Below are positions 26,736 through 34,298 of a stretch of DNA of 64,000 nt, in pieces. The stretch is from Deltaproteobacteria bacterium. GTDB taxonomy: Bacteria; Myxococcota_C; UBA6777. Numbering within the stretch: the stretch's first letter is position 1; every line of letters starts with the position of its first letter. The stretch covers positions 57,543-121,542 of the forward strand of contig SBHC01000028.1 of NCBI GenBank assembly GCA_006226375.1, read 5' to 3'. The position numbers were made by a program, and so were the translations under genes. The notes under the pieces were generated by a model. The model did no database searches, had not been told where the DNA came from, and saw only the letters and a program-made list of their open reading frames with translations.

Positions 26736-28598
26736 ATGACGCAGTCACACACCACATTTCAGTTGCAATACGCCAACGAGAGTCGGATCGAAACACAACT
26801 GGACTCTGCGTCCATCCATTTGGTCCGTGACACCTCAAGAGCGCCCACATTCTTTCAGGGGAAGCTTGCGGATCCTCTTCTTTTTCGGGAAGCAATGAGT
26901 TCGCTGTACCAGGTCTATGCGTCAGATCTTCGGTACAAAGGGCGTGATCGAACCGCCTATCTTCAATACCTTCAAAAACAAGCGGCCAAAGATCCTTCTT
27001 CAGCCAAATCAGCCGCACAAATGCGGCAAGCGGAAGAACATCTGCTCGCCCAACTTGAGGCCGACAGCGATGAAGCATCCGACATCCTGGACCCCTTGCT
27101 TACGGTTCACCCCGACGAAGCGTTTCTGGAAGTCTTCTCCAAGGATGAGTCAAGCTATGCGCGGCTCTCCTTGCAGTGGGACTTGTTTGAAGAGGTCGCG
27201 GATCTGACCTATGGGACAACCTGCGTTGACTTCTCCCAAGCCTGGTTTGACGCCCTCCAAAAGCTGCGAAGTTACAAGAACACCCACGTGGACATGGGCG
27301 AAGACGGCCTTCAAGTGGGCGGAGAAGACACAACCCCGGAGCCGAAAGCCCTCAAGATCCCAGACTCCTGGTTGCGAGGCTTCGTGCAGGTACAAGCTGC
27401 AGCGACCCTTCCCATGACTTCGTTTTCGTTGGATCCCATCGACCTGTACAACGTCCTCATTTATTTGAGAGGCAACAAGTCCAAGCAAGGTCCACGAGGA
27501 CTTCGGTACGAGCTTATTCCTGGAGAAGCTCCACGCATCATCCTGGAACCCACCGAGCAATTGTTCTTCGGCCAAGGCCAGGCTTACGAAGGACGACAAC
27601 CCAAGATTGTACGAACCTGGGGTCGCCGTCGTCTGTTTGTCCTCCAGCGACTGTTGCCCTTCGTCAAGTCGATTCAGGTCCACACCTTGGGCTCTGGCTT
27701 GCCGACCTTCTACGTTCTCGACATGGGCGCCATGTCTTTGACCCTCGGATTGAGCGGTTGGACCAACCAAAACTGGGGAGCCAGCGCACAATTTGATGCA
27801 ATGCTTCCGCAGGTTGACCTCAAAAAGAAGACCCTAACGTCTCTTACAAAAATGTTGGAATCTTCGTCATCGATGGAGCTTTCGCATGTGATGGAAGACC
27901 TGGGTACTGACAAAGCGACGACTCTGGCAGCCTTGCAAACGCTCTGTCAGCGCGGCCTTGTCACTTACGACCTTCATCGTGAAGTGTATCGGTACCGCTC
28001 GATCAGCGAAGAGCCTCTGGATCATGAGCGCTTGAAGTACAGAAACGAGCGGGAAGCCAAGGCCAACGAGCTGCTCACCTTGAACGAAACCTCCGACCCA
28101 CCACTCATTCAGATCACCAAGTTGAACCATGTGCTTGGCTCTGGAACGGAAATCCATGGTGAGATCGAAGACCGTGCGGCCTTCCGAACCTACCAGTCGA
28201 GCTTCTTTATTGATCTGGACGGCCGCATCACCCGGACCAAATGTAGCTCTCCCTGGTTTCAACGGACGCAAGGCAAAGAAGGCCCCAGCGAATACGTCTT
28301 GGCCTTGCTCTTGATGTACCGTCAGCAAGAAGCCGAGCGAGAAGCCCTCCGCGCTGCAGGTGACGACCGCAAGATCATAGTGGCCGAAACCCGGACGTTG
28401 ACTCGACGCAAGCGCACCCAAGAGACGGTTTACCAGCTCACCCTGGACCACAAGCAAGTCCGGATCCAATGGGGTCCACGCGACAAAAAACCCAAGCGTC
28501 AGACCCTTTTGTTTAATGATGAAACGGGCGCCCGAGAAGCCTACTTTGCGAGGCTGGATCAGCTGACCTCCCAGGGTTACATCGACACCAACGCTTGA
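26736..28598 (+). CDS. Retron-associated winged-helix / SWIM-like / WGR protein
   Basis: A 620-residue cytoplasmic protein directly upstream of the reverse transcriptase (57 bases between stop and RT start). Residues 1-360 are unrecognised. About 365-422 looks like a winged helix (L-T-S-L-T-K-M-L, then L-A-A-L-Q-T-L-C-Q-R-G-L-V-T-Y). About 455-530 follows the SWIM zinc-finger layout, ending E-Y-V-L-A-L-L-L, but of the four ligands C-x-C...C-x-H only Cys503 remains; Ser505, Ser518 and Tyr520 take the other places. About 563-618 fits a WGR domain (V-R-I-Q-W-G-P, later A-R-E-A-Y-F, G-Y-I-D), known from PARPs and MolR as a nucleic-acid-binding module. Inferred role: the effector or msDNA-binding subunit of the retron. 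Confidence 0.72.
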   Translation: MTQSHTTFQLQYANESRIETQLDSASIHLVRDTSRAPTFFQGKLADPLLFREAMSSLYQVYASDLRYKGRDRTAYLQYLQKQAAKDPSSAKSAAQMRQAEEHLLAQLEADSDEASDILDPLLTVHPDEAFLEVFSKDESSYARLSLQWDLFEEVADLTYGTTCVDFSQAWFDALQKLRSYKNTHVDMGEDGLQVGGEDTTPEPKALKIPDSWLRGFVQVQAAATLPMTSFSLDPIDLYNVLIYLRGNKSKQGPRGLRYELIPGEAPRIILEPTEQLFFGQGQAYEGRQPKIVRTWGRRRLFVLQRLLPFVKSIQVHTLGSGLPTFYVLDMGAMSLTLGLSGWTNQNWGASAQFDAMLPQVDLKKKTLTSLTKMLESSSSMELSHVMEDLGTDKATTLAALQTLCQRGLVTYDLHREVYRYRSISEEPLDHERLKYRNEREAKANELLTLNETSDPPLIQITKLNHVLGSGTEIHGEIEDRAAFRTYQSSFFIDLDGRITRTKCSSPWFQRTQGKEGPSEYVLALLLMYRQQEAEREALRAAGDDRKIIVAETRTLTRRKRTQETVYQLTLDHKQVRIQWGPRDKKPKRQTLLFNDETGAREAYFARLDQLTSQGYIDTNA

Positions 28599-28655
28599 TA
28601 CCCCTTCTCACAATTAGTAGCGAACCCGGATCGTTTCCATTTGCTGGAGCCTTGC

Positions 28656-29999
28656 ATGAGCCAAGCTGACTATACATTGCCACCGATTGAGACCTCGGAA
28701 GAACGACGCGAGCTGTGGAGCCACATCGATGAAGCCGGCGGTGTTCGGGCTTACATCCGTCAAGAGATTCACCGCCAAGACCTCGCAGCGACGGGCAACC
28801 CCGAGCACATGAACGCCAGTCAGCGGCAACGGTACAAACAAGCCAAGAAGCTTGAAGCCGAATTTCGGACCGCCCTTCGCAAGCGGACCTGGGCAGCCTA
28901 CAGAGAAACCCACCTGGTTCACCTTGGCGACGACATCTTCTACAACGACCTCATTGATATCGATGCCTTTGACATCGACAACCGTGAACAACGACGGGAA
29001 GCCAATGACATCCCCTCCATCGAAACGGTGGATGAGTTGGCGACGTTCTTGGGCCTGACAATCCCAGAGTTACGGTGGCTTTCGTATCATCGCAACGCAG
29101 AAGCCAGCCCCCACTACGTTCAGTTTTCCATCCCCAAGGCAGACGGAAGCCGGCGCGTTATCTCTGCCCCCAAACCCAAGTTAAAAGCCTGTCAAACCAA
29201 GATTTACCATGAGATCTTGTCGTTGCTTCCGGTACATGGCGCGGCACATGGGTTTGTGCCGGGTCGCTCCATCGCCACCCACGCCTCCCTGCACGCCGGC
29301 GGCAACATCATCGTAAAGATGGACATCCGTCACTTCTTCCCAACGATAGTCTTTCCCAGAGTCAAAGGCTTCTTTCGTAAGATTGGCTACCCCGAGCAAG
29401 TCGCGACCGTGATGGCTTTGCTTTGCACAGAGTCTCCCCGGCAAGAGATGGAACACAAGGGCCAAGTACTTCATGTTGCCCTGCAAGAGCGCTGCCTTCC
29501 ACAAGGCGCACCGACCAGTCCAACCTTGACCAACTTAATGTGCGTACGATTGGACCGTCGTGTCTTGGGACTGGCCCGAAAACTAGGCTGGACCTACTCT
29601 CGCTATGCAGATGACTTGGCGTTCTCCTGGCACCAGGACTCTGAACCCGATCTGGCTCAACTTCTCGGCTGCACCAAAGCCATCGCAGGTGATGAAGGCT
29701 TCAAGATTCATCCCAAAAAGACGCAGGTGATGCGAGCCAAGAGCCGACAAATGGTAACGGGTCTTGTCCTCAATGCCACGGGAGGCGACGAACCGAACCA
29801 CCCTCGTCCCGTCCGTCGTTTGGTTCGACAAATTCGGGCGGCCATCCACAACCGAAAGAACGGCAAACCTGGAAAAGCTGGAGAGTCGCTTCTTCAGCTG
29901 CAGGGTCTTGCTGCGTTTGTTTGCCAAACCGACCCTCGACGGGGCGAACCCTTAATGGAAGATATCCGCGCCCTCATCGCAGCCGAACTCGCGGAGTAG
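28656..29999 (+). CDS. ret: Retron-type reverse transcriptase (Mx162/Sa163-like)
   Basis: A 447-residue RNA-directed DNA polymerase that would make multicopy single-stranded DNA from its own RNA. Catalytic motifs: D223 in K-M-D-I-R-H-F-F; L-P-Q-G-A-P-T-S-P at 281-289; Y-A-D-D at 317-320; K-K-T at 354-356. The retron hallmark V-T-G-L is at 367-370. The C-terminal block R-A-A-I-H-N-R-K-N-G-K-P-G-K (394-407) matches, as I recall, the RTs of Myxococcus Mx162 and Stigmatella Sa163 almost residue for residue. There is no maturase or endonuclease domain, so it is not a group II intron RT. GGAG about seven bases before ATG 28656 supports this start over TTG 28641. Confidence 0.93.
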   Translation: MSQADYTLPPIETSEERRELWSHIDEAGGVRAYIRQEIHRQDLAATGNPEHMNASQRQRYKQAKKLEAEFRTALRKRTWAAYRETHLVHLGDDIFYNDLIDIDAFDIDNREQRREANDIPSIETVDELATFLGLTIPELRWLSYHRNAEASPHYVQFSIPKADGSRRVISAPKPKLKACQTKIYHEILSLLPVHGAAHGFVPGRSIATHASLHAGGNIIVKMDIRHFFPTIVFPRVKGFFRKIGYPEQVATVMALLCTESPRQEMEHKGQVLHVALQERCLPQGAPTSPTLTNLMCVRLDRRVLGLARKLGWTYSRYADDLAFSWHQDSEPDLAQLLGCTKAIAGDEGFKIHPKKTQVMRAKSRQMVTGLVLNATGGDEPNHPRPVRRLVRQIRAAIHNRKNGKPGKAGESLLQLQGLAAFVCQTDPRRGEPLMEDIRALIAAELAE

Positions 30000-30006
30000 T
30001 TTTTTT
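29987..30006 (+). terminator. Candidate intrinsic terminator overlapping the RT stop codon
   Basis: ACTC-GCG-GAGT forms a 4-bp stem followed by AG and seven T residues. The stem is short and its 3-prime arm overlaps the TAG stop codon of the RT gene. Confidence 0.35.
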
Positions 30007-30014
30007 CGCTCAAG

Positions 30015-30091
30015 CTCCAATCAATCAGTAGAGAAAACGACCTAGCGAACTTGTTTTCGGTGGTTTTGTAGTTCTAAAAGCAAAATTGGAG
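30015..30091. repeat. Inverted repeat CTCCAAT...ATTGGAG downstream of the RT gene
   Basis: Perfect 7-bp arms at 30015-30021 and 30085-30091 enclose 63 bases. They could close a structured RNA. The enclosed length is too short for a full retron msr-msd, so I do not call it that. Confidence 0.35.
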
Positions 30092-30133
30092 AAGGATGGA
30101 GGGTACAGAAAAGATTGTATTTGCTTACGTAGG

Positions 30134-30172
30134 TGTTTCCGACCGTTGACGGTTTTGTTTCCAACCATTGAC
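30134..30172. repeat. Imperfect direct repeat of 17 bases, period 22
   Basis: TGTTTCCGACCGTTGAC (30134-30150) and TGTTTCCAACCATTGAC (30156-30172) differ at two positions. They sit between the convergent RT and CPBP genes, with no gene of their own. Confidence 0.5.
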
Positions 30173-30193
30173 AGAAGGTGAAGTCCGACTCAC

Positions 30194-30862
30194 CTAAACT
30201 CGGTGTAGCTCCTCCCCAACTTCAACCGTTCGAATCATACTGTGGGCGTAAAGTGTCCCTGCTTTGTCAGCAATCCACTTAAGGTTGAAGGTATTCACGG
30301 TGATATGAATGACAGCCGGTAACCACAACCCACCACGCCAGGCGTAGAGGCCACCGGCAAGCCAACCAAACAAGATGGCAAAGAGGGTCCAGATCAAATA
30401 GTGTTTCTTGGGACCGGAGTGAACCAACCCAAAGATCAACCCGACAAAAAAGACCCCAAGGATAGGCGTGGTCCAGCGCGTCACCAACGGTTGAAGAGCG
30501 ACGCGAAACAGCGCCTCTTCGGCAACACCACTGAGCAAAGCCAGATAAAAGGCCTGACCCCAAGATAGCTTTTGAAACACATGGGCGAAGTCTTGTGTGA
30601 GCTTTTGTCCCCATTTCAGCTTGGGATAAATCCCCTGAGTCACCAAGACAATGCCCAACCCGACAAGAAACCCCACGCCTGTATCGACAAGCAAGCGGAA
30701 CCCAGTGGCCCAGGTTTTTGGGGGGATCGGAAACCAGGTCGGCGCGTCGAGTGGAGCCGAGGTAGCGAGCACAATCCAGTCCGACGGCGCTCCAGCGAAC
30801 CAGGACAGTACCACAGCCATGGCCAACATGCAGGCGTAAAAGATAGTGGCGAGTCGTATCAT
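30194..30862 (-). CDS. CPBP family intramembrane metalloprotease
   Basis: A 222-residue polytopic protein of the CPBP (CAAX protease and bacteriocin-processing, 'Abi') family. Motif 1 is G-V-A-E-E-A-L-F-R, motif 2 F-G-L-V-H, motif 3 H-I-T-V-N; Glu and His residues of these motifs form the active site in the family. Bacterial members are mostly of unknown substrate; some give bacteriocin immunity. The start is uncertain: ATG 30862 begins right at the first membrane helix, while an in-frame GTG at 30913 would add 17 residues without a visible ribosome-binding site. It converges on the retron RT gene and diverges from the pseudokinase gene. Confidence 0.85.
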   Translation of the reverse strand: MIRLATIFYACMLAMAVVLSWFAGAPSDWIVLATSAPLDAPTWFPIPPKTWATGFRLLVDTGVGFLVGLGIVLVTQGIYPKLKWGQKLTQDFAHVFQKLSWGQAFYLALLSGVAEEALFRVALQPLVTRWTTPILGVFFVGLIFGLVHSGPKKHYLIWTLFAILFGWLAGGLYAWRGGLWLPAVIHITVNTFNLKWIADKAGTLYAHSMIRTVEVGEELHRV

Positions 30863-31232
30863 AAAGAGAATTGTTCCTTGACAGAGTAAAAGGTAGGCTG
30901 CTAAAGCGCACACACTTGAGCACGTCCCATAGAGTAGCCTTAACAGGTTTTGCGGTGGAAAGCGACCCTGCCTGGGGTCTGATTTCCCTGTATTTCAGGG
31001 TCAAGTGCTTGACGTCAAGAGGCTTTCATTCTACTTTATCGGGCTTGGAAGGTCGATGGAAGTAGTCTGGGCAGGCTCCCGCTTGCCCAAAAAGACCCAA
31101 CCTCTTGGTGTTTCGTTAGTACTCTTGGTCGAGTGAAGAATGGCTGCTCAGGCCCTTCTTTCTTCTGGCCTTGGAGCCAAACACCGAGTCATGAACCTCT
31201 GAGGGTTCAAGGAATCATAAAGGAGATTTGGG
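30863..31232. other. Intergenic region of 370 bases between divergent genes
   Basis: No gene is supported. It holds CTTGACGTCAAG, a perfect 12-bp palindrome (31008-31019), a TGGGCA...TGCCCA inverted repeat (31068-31089) and a TGAACC-TCTGAG-GGTTCA hairpin (31192-31209) directly upstream of the ribosome-binding site of the next gene. These are candidate operators or leader structures for the pseudokinase-FGE gene; no consensus promoter stood out. Confidence 0.45.
31192..31209 (+). promoter_or_regulatory. Leader hairpin TGAACC/GGTTCA before the pseudokinase-FGE gene
   Basis: A perfect 6-bp stem with a 6-base loop ends about 10 bases before the AAAGGAG site of the gene starting at GTG 31233. The position suits control of translation, but no ligand or regulator is evident. 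Confidence 0.3.
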
Positions 31233-34085
31233 GTGATTTGTGATCGCTGTGGGACAACTGTCCCGGACAATGCGCAGACATGTCACAACTGTGGACATTC
31301 ATTTCAAAAGAGTGGCGGACGAAGCCAACGACAAGGAACATTGGTCCTCCGTCGTCAGCGCCGGGCCAAAACCGTACACAACTTGCCCTACAAGGTAGGC
31401 GATTGGATTGATGACCGCTACCAAATCAAAGACGTCCTGGGAACAGGTGCTCTGGGTGGCGTGTTTCGCGTCGTCGACACCGATATGGACCAGGAACTGG
31501 CCCTCAAGCTGATCTCTCCCAATGTCCTCACTCCAGAAACCATTCGCGCCCTTCGACAGGCGATGCGACGGGTTAAGCGTCTGAGTCACCCGAACATTGT
31601 TCGAATCTACGACGAAGGTGTGTTCGAGGACACATTCTATTATACGATGCCATTCTTGGAAGGTCTTTCCCTCTCCAAGATCATTGGTCTTCGTCGAGAG
31701 AAAGAGCAGTACTTTAATCTCCAAGAGGTAGAACCCATTCTCTCGCAGGTGGTAGATGCCTTAGAGTACGCTCACACCACGCTCCACCACGGGTATCTCA
31801 AGCCCCACAACATTATCGTACTTCCTGATGTTCTTAAGATCACGGAGTATGGGATTGCCCTCGCTCTGCCTCCCAACGTCCTGTTGGATGCGCAAAAAAA
31901 CCAAACCGATGCTGTGGTCTACTTCGCTCCAGAGCTTCGAGAAGGTCGTCCTTGCGATGGCCGCGCCGACATCTACTCCCTCGGGATCATCTTGGGTGAG
32001 ATGCTGACATGCCGCAGCAACCCCGAACAAATCCCATCCATCCAAGAGCTTAACCCTGAAGTTAACCCGCTGATCGATGTAGTGTATCGACGCGCCACGG
32101 CTTACTACGCCGAAGACCGCTACATGCACATCGCCGATATGATGGCGGACATTGTCCAGATCATTGAGACCGGGGAACTATCGGAAGACGATGAAGTCCC
32201 GACCTTGATCGTAGGTGACGAACACGCTCTCGATCTCGGAGGTATGGATTTCGGCGACTCCAACGCAGAGTTGGGCATGAACTCAGTGTCGATGGACCCT
32301 GACGTCCAAGGCATGAGGGACTTAACCCCGCCTCCTCTTCCTGCTTCGGTAGGTCCCGATCTTTCCCCGCCGCCTCTTCCCCGTGAAGAGTCCGTTGTGA
32401 TCGAAATGTCGGCTTCTATGGAAGTTCCTGCCCTGGAGTGGAATGATGAACAAGTAGACTACGCCAACAGCATCCGTGAGAAACAAGGCGGGTTTGCCGA
32501 CGATCATGTGACGATTCCTGCTGAGGCTCAGCTAACACAGCAACCCGAGGGTCGTCCGGTCGTTCAATTCACCGGTGAAAGTGAAACATTCCGGTTCCCT
32601 TCGGACTCCGAGAACGCAGCCCCGGCGAACCTCCAGCCCCCACCGATTCCTGGGCAAGCCATCGGAGAGACCAACCCAGAGTCTCCTCCGCAGCCTGGTC
32701 CTGGCGCATCGCCGTTCGGCGCTGTGCCGGTCAACAGCTATGGTTCAGAGTTGGAGCTTCCGATGGACGACGAAGAGACGTCTCCATCCAGCCCAATCCC
32801 ACATTTGGGAGGCCCCGTTTCAGGCATGGTGGACCACTATCCTGAAAGCGCGCCCACCATGCCAGCACAGATGGCTCCAGAACGAACTGTGCCTGTCGAG
32901 CAAACCTACACTCCTCCAGCGATTGGAGTACCTCAACCTTCGATTCCCCAGCCGATGTTCCCTCCTCCGGTTCCTGTTGAACAACCTCCTCCTTTGCCTG
33001 CAGGTGCTCATCTGCAAGAGCATGTCGTTGAGGAAGAAACGGGCTTCTCCAAGTTCGGGATCTTCTTCTTCGCTTTGGGCCTCTTCCTAATCTTTGGCGC
33101 AGGTGGTGTTGCTGTCTTCCTTAAGTTTGTCTACTTCCCGCGTTCACAAATGCAACAGCTGAAGAAGGAACAAAACCTACCTCGCTTGCCCAATGTGCGC
33201 CCAGCAGGCACCAACAAAGCCTCGGTGGTTCGGCCCGCCCCTACGAACAACAACAATGTAGTTCCAGCGGTTCGACGCGATACAACACCCGACGTCCGGC
33301 AACCCGAGCGAAGGGTCCCACCGGAGAGAAGGGTCGAAACTCGAAAGCCGCCCAAGCCCAAGGCTCGAAAACGTCGGCCCAAGCCACCCCCACGGCGTCG
33401 CAAGAAGAAGCAAATCGTTCAACGAAAACGTCCTCCAAAACGGCGAAAGAAGCGTCGCCGCGTAGCCAAAGCGAAAGTTGTGAAGGCTCCCTCTCGCAAA
33501 GGAAAATGCCCAAGAGGCATGGCGTATCTGCGAGGCGGAGGCTTCCGATTGGGCAGCGCCAAGAACGACGAGATGCGCTCGTTTGGCGAACGTCCCCTGG
33601 TCTTCCGACGAACCAAGGCCTACTGCATCGACCGCTTTGAATACCCAGGTGCTGGACGACGCCCTCGAACACGAGTGTCGTTCTACACCGCCAAGAAACT
33701 GTGCGAGAAGAAAGGCAAGCGCCTGTGCACTGAGTTGGAGTGGGAGCGAGCCTGCAAAGGTGGACGAAATTATCGCTATCCCTACGGCAACAAGTTCTCC
33801 CCGAACAAGTGCAACACACGAAACTCTTCGGGCGCCAACCGCTCGGTGACAGGCTCTGGAAGATTCCGCGGATGCCGAAGTCGATACGGCATCTTTGACA
33901 TGAGCGGTAATGCTGCAGAGTGGACTTCCTCTCGTTATCGTGGCAGCAGCTCTTCACGGACTGTTCGAGGTGGAGCCGCCAACCGTCCGGACTGGGATGT
34001 TCGATGCGCAAGTCGTCGATCCATGTCTCCTTCAAGCTCCAAAAGCACAGTCGGTTTTCGATGCTGTGCCGACCCCAACGAATAA
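31233..34085 (+). CDS. Zinc-ribbon pseudokinase - transmembrane - formylglycine-generating-enzyme-like fusion
   Basis: A 950-residue protein. Residues 1-24 form a zinc ribbon (Cys 3, 6, 17, 20). Residues about 63-315 are a Hanks-type kinase fold with Lys92 and A-P-E, but the catalytic loop reads H-G-Y-L-K-P-H-N (Tyr188 for Asp) and the metal motif E-Y-G (Glu205 for Asp), so it should be catalytically dead or very weak. A Pro-rich linker, one membrane helix (about 608-632) and a basic Arg/Lys/Pro region follow. Residues about 759-950 are a sulfatase-modifying/FGE-like domain (M-A-Y-L-R-G-G-G-F, W-E-R-A-C-K-G, F-D-M-S-G-N-A-A-E-W). The topology puts the FGE-like domain outside. GTG 31233 has AAAGGAG upstream. 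Likely an allosteric sensor, not an enzyme. Confidence 0.85.
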   Translation: MICDRCGTTVPDNAQTCHNCGHSFQKSGGRSQRQGTLVLRRQRRAKTVHNLPYKVGDWIDDRYQIKDVLGTGALGGVFRVVDTDMDQELALKLISPNVLTPETIRALRQAMRRVKRLSHPNIVRIYDEGVFEDTFYYTMPFLEGLSLSKIIGLRREKEQYFNLQEVEPILSQVVDALEYAHTTLHHGYLKPHNIIVLPDVLKITEYGIALALPPNVLLDAQKNQTDAVVYFAPELREGRPCDGRADIYSLGIILGEMLTCRSNPEQIPSIQELNPEVNPLIDVVYRRATAYYAEDRYMHIADMMADIVQIIETGELSEDDEVPTLIVGDEHALDLGGMDFGDSNAELGMNSVSMDPDVQGMRDLTPPPLPASVGPDLSPPPLPREESVVIEMSASMEVPALEWNDEQVDYANSIREKQGGFADDHVTIPAEAQLTQQPEGRPVVQFTGESETFRFPSDSENAAPANLQPPPIPGQAIGETNPESPPQPGPGASPFGAVPVNSYGSELELPMDDEETSPSSPIPHLGGPVSGMVDHYPESAPTMPAQMAPERTVPVEQTYTPPAIGVPQPSIPQPMFPPPVPVEQPPPLPAGAHLQEHVVEEETGFSKFGIFFFALGLFLIFGAGGVAVFLKFVYFPRSQMQQLKKEQNLPRLPNVRPAGTNKASVVRPAPTNNNNVVPAVRRDTTPDVRQPERRVPPERRVETRKPPKPKARKRRPKPPPRRRKKKQIVQRKRPPKRRKKRRRVAKAKVVKAPSRKGKCPRGMAYLRGGGFRLGSAKNDEMRSFGERPLVFRRTKAYCIDRFEYPGAGRRPRTRVSFYTAKKLCEKKGKRLCTELEWERACKGGRNYRYPYGNKFSPNKCNTRNSSGANRSVTGSGRFRGCRSRYGIFDMSGNAAEWTSSRYRGSSSSRTVRGGAANRPDWDVRCASRRSMSPSSSKSTVGFRCCADPNE

Positions 34086-34298
34086 TCTCCTTCCCCGAAT
34101 CTTTTCTATTGCACAACCCCTCGCAACATCATAGCTTTCATTCATAAGCATCGTTGGTATTTCCCAGCACGAAACTTCAATGTGTTTGGGCTATCTGATA
34201 TAACGATCGTAGCCTTTATAACTTAGGGGGAAGTTTAGTTTGTTTCTCATACCACTAGGAACCGCGGCGACGCGACGAACGAAATGTAAGGAAACACG

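Noticed and set aside
26522..26738. CATGAA (26522) and TTCATG (26733) as retron a1/a2 pairing
   Set aside because: Six base pairs overlapping the start codon of the accessory gene; possible but no better than chance.
28656..29999. Group II intron or diversity-generating-retroelement RT
   Set aside because: No maturase or HNH domain, no template/variable repeat pair noticed, and the V-T-G-L motif and C-terminal block are retron-type.
30015..30091. Retron RNA downstream of the RT
   Set aside because: The inverted repeat encloses only 63 bases, too short for msr plus msd, and no long msd stem is seen.
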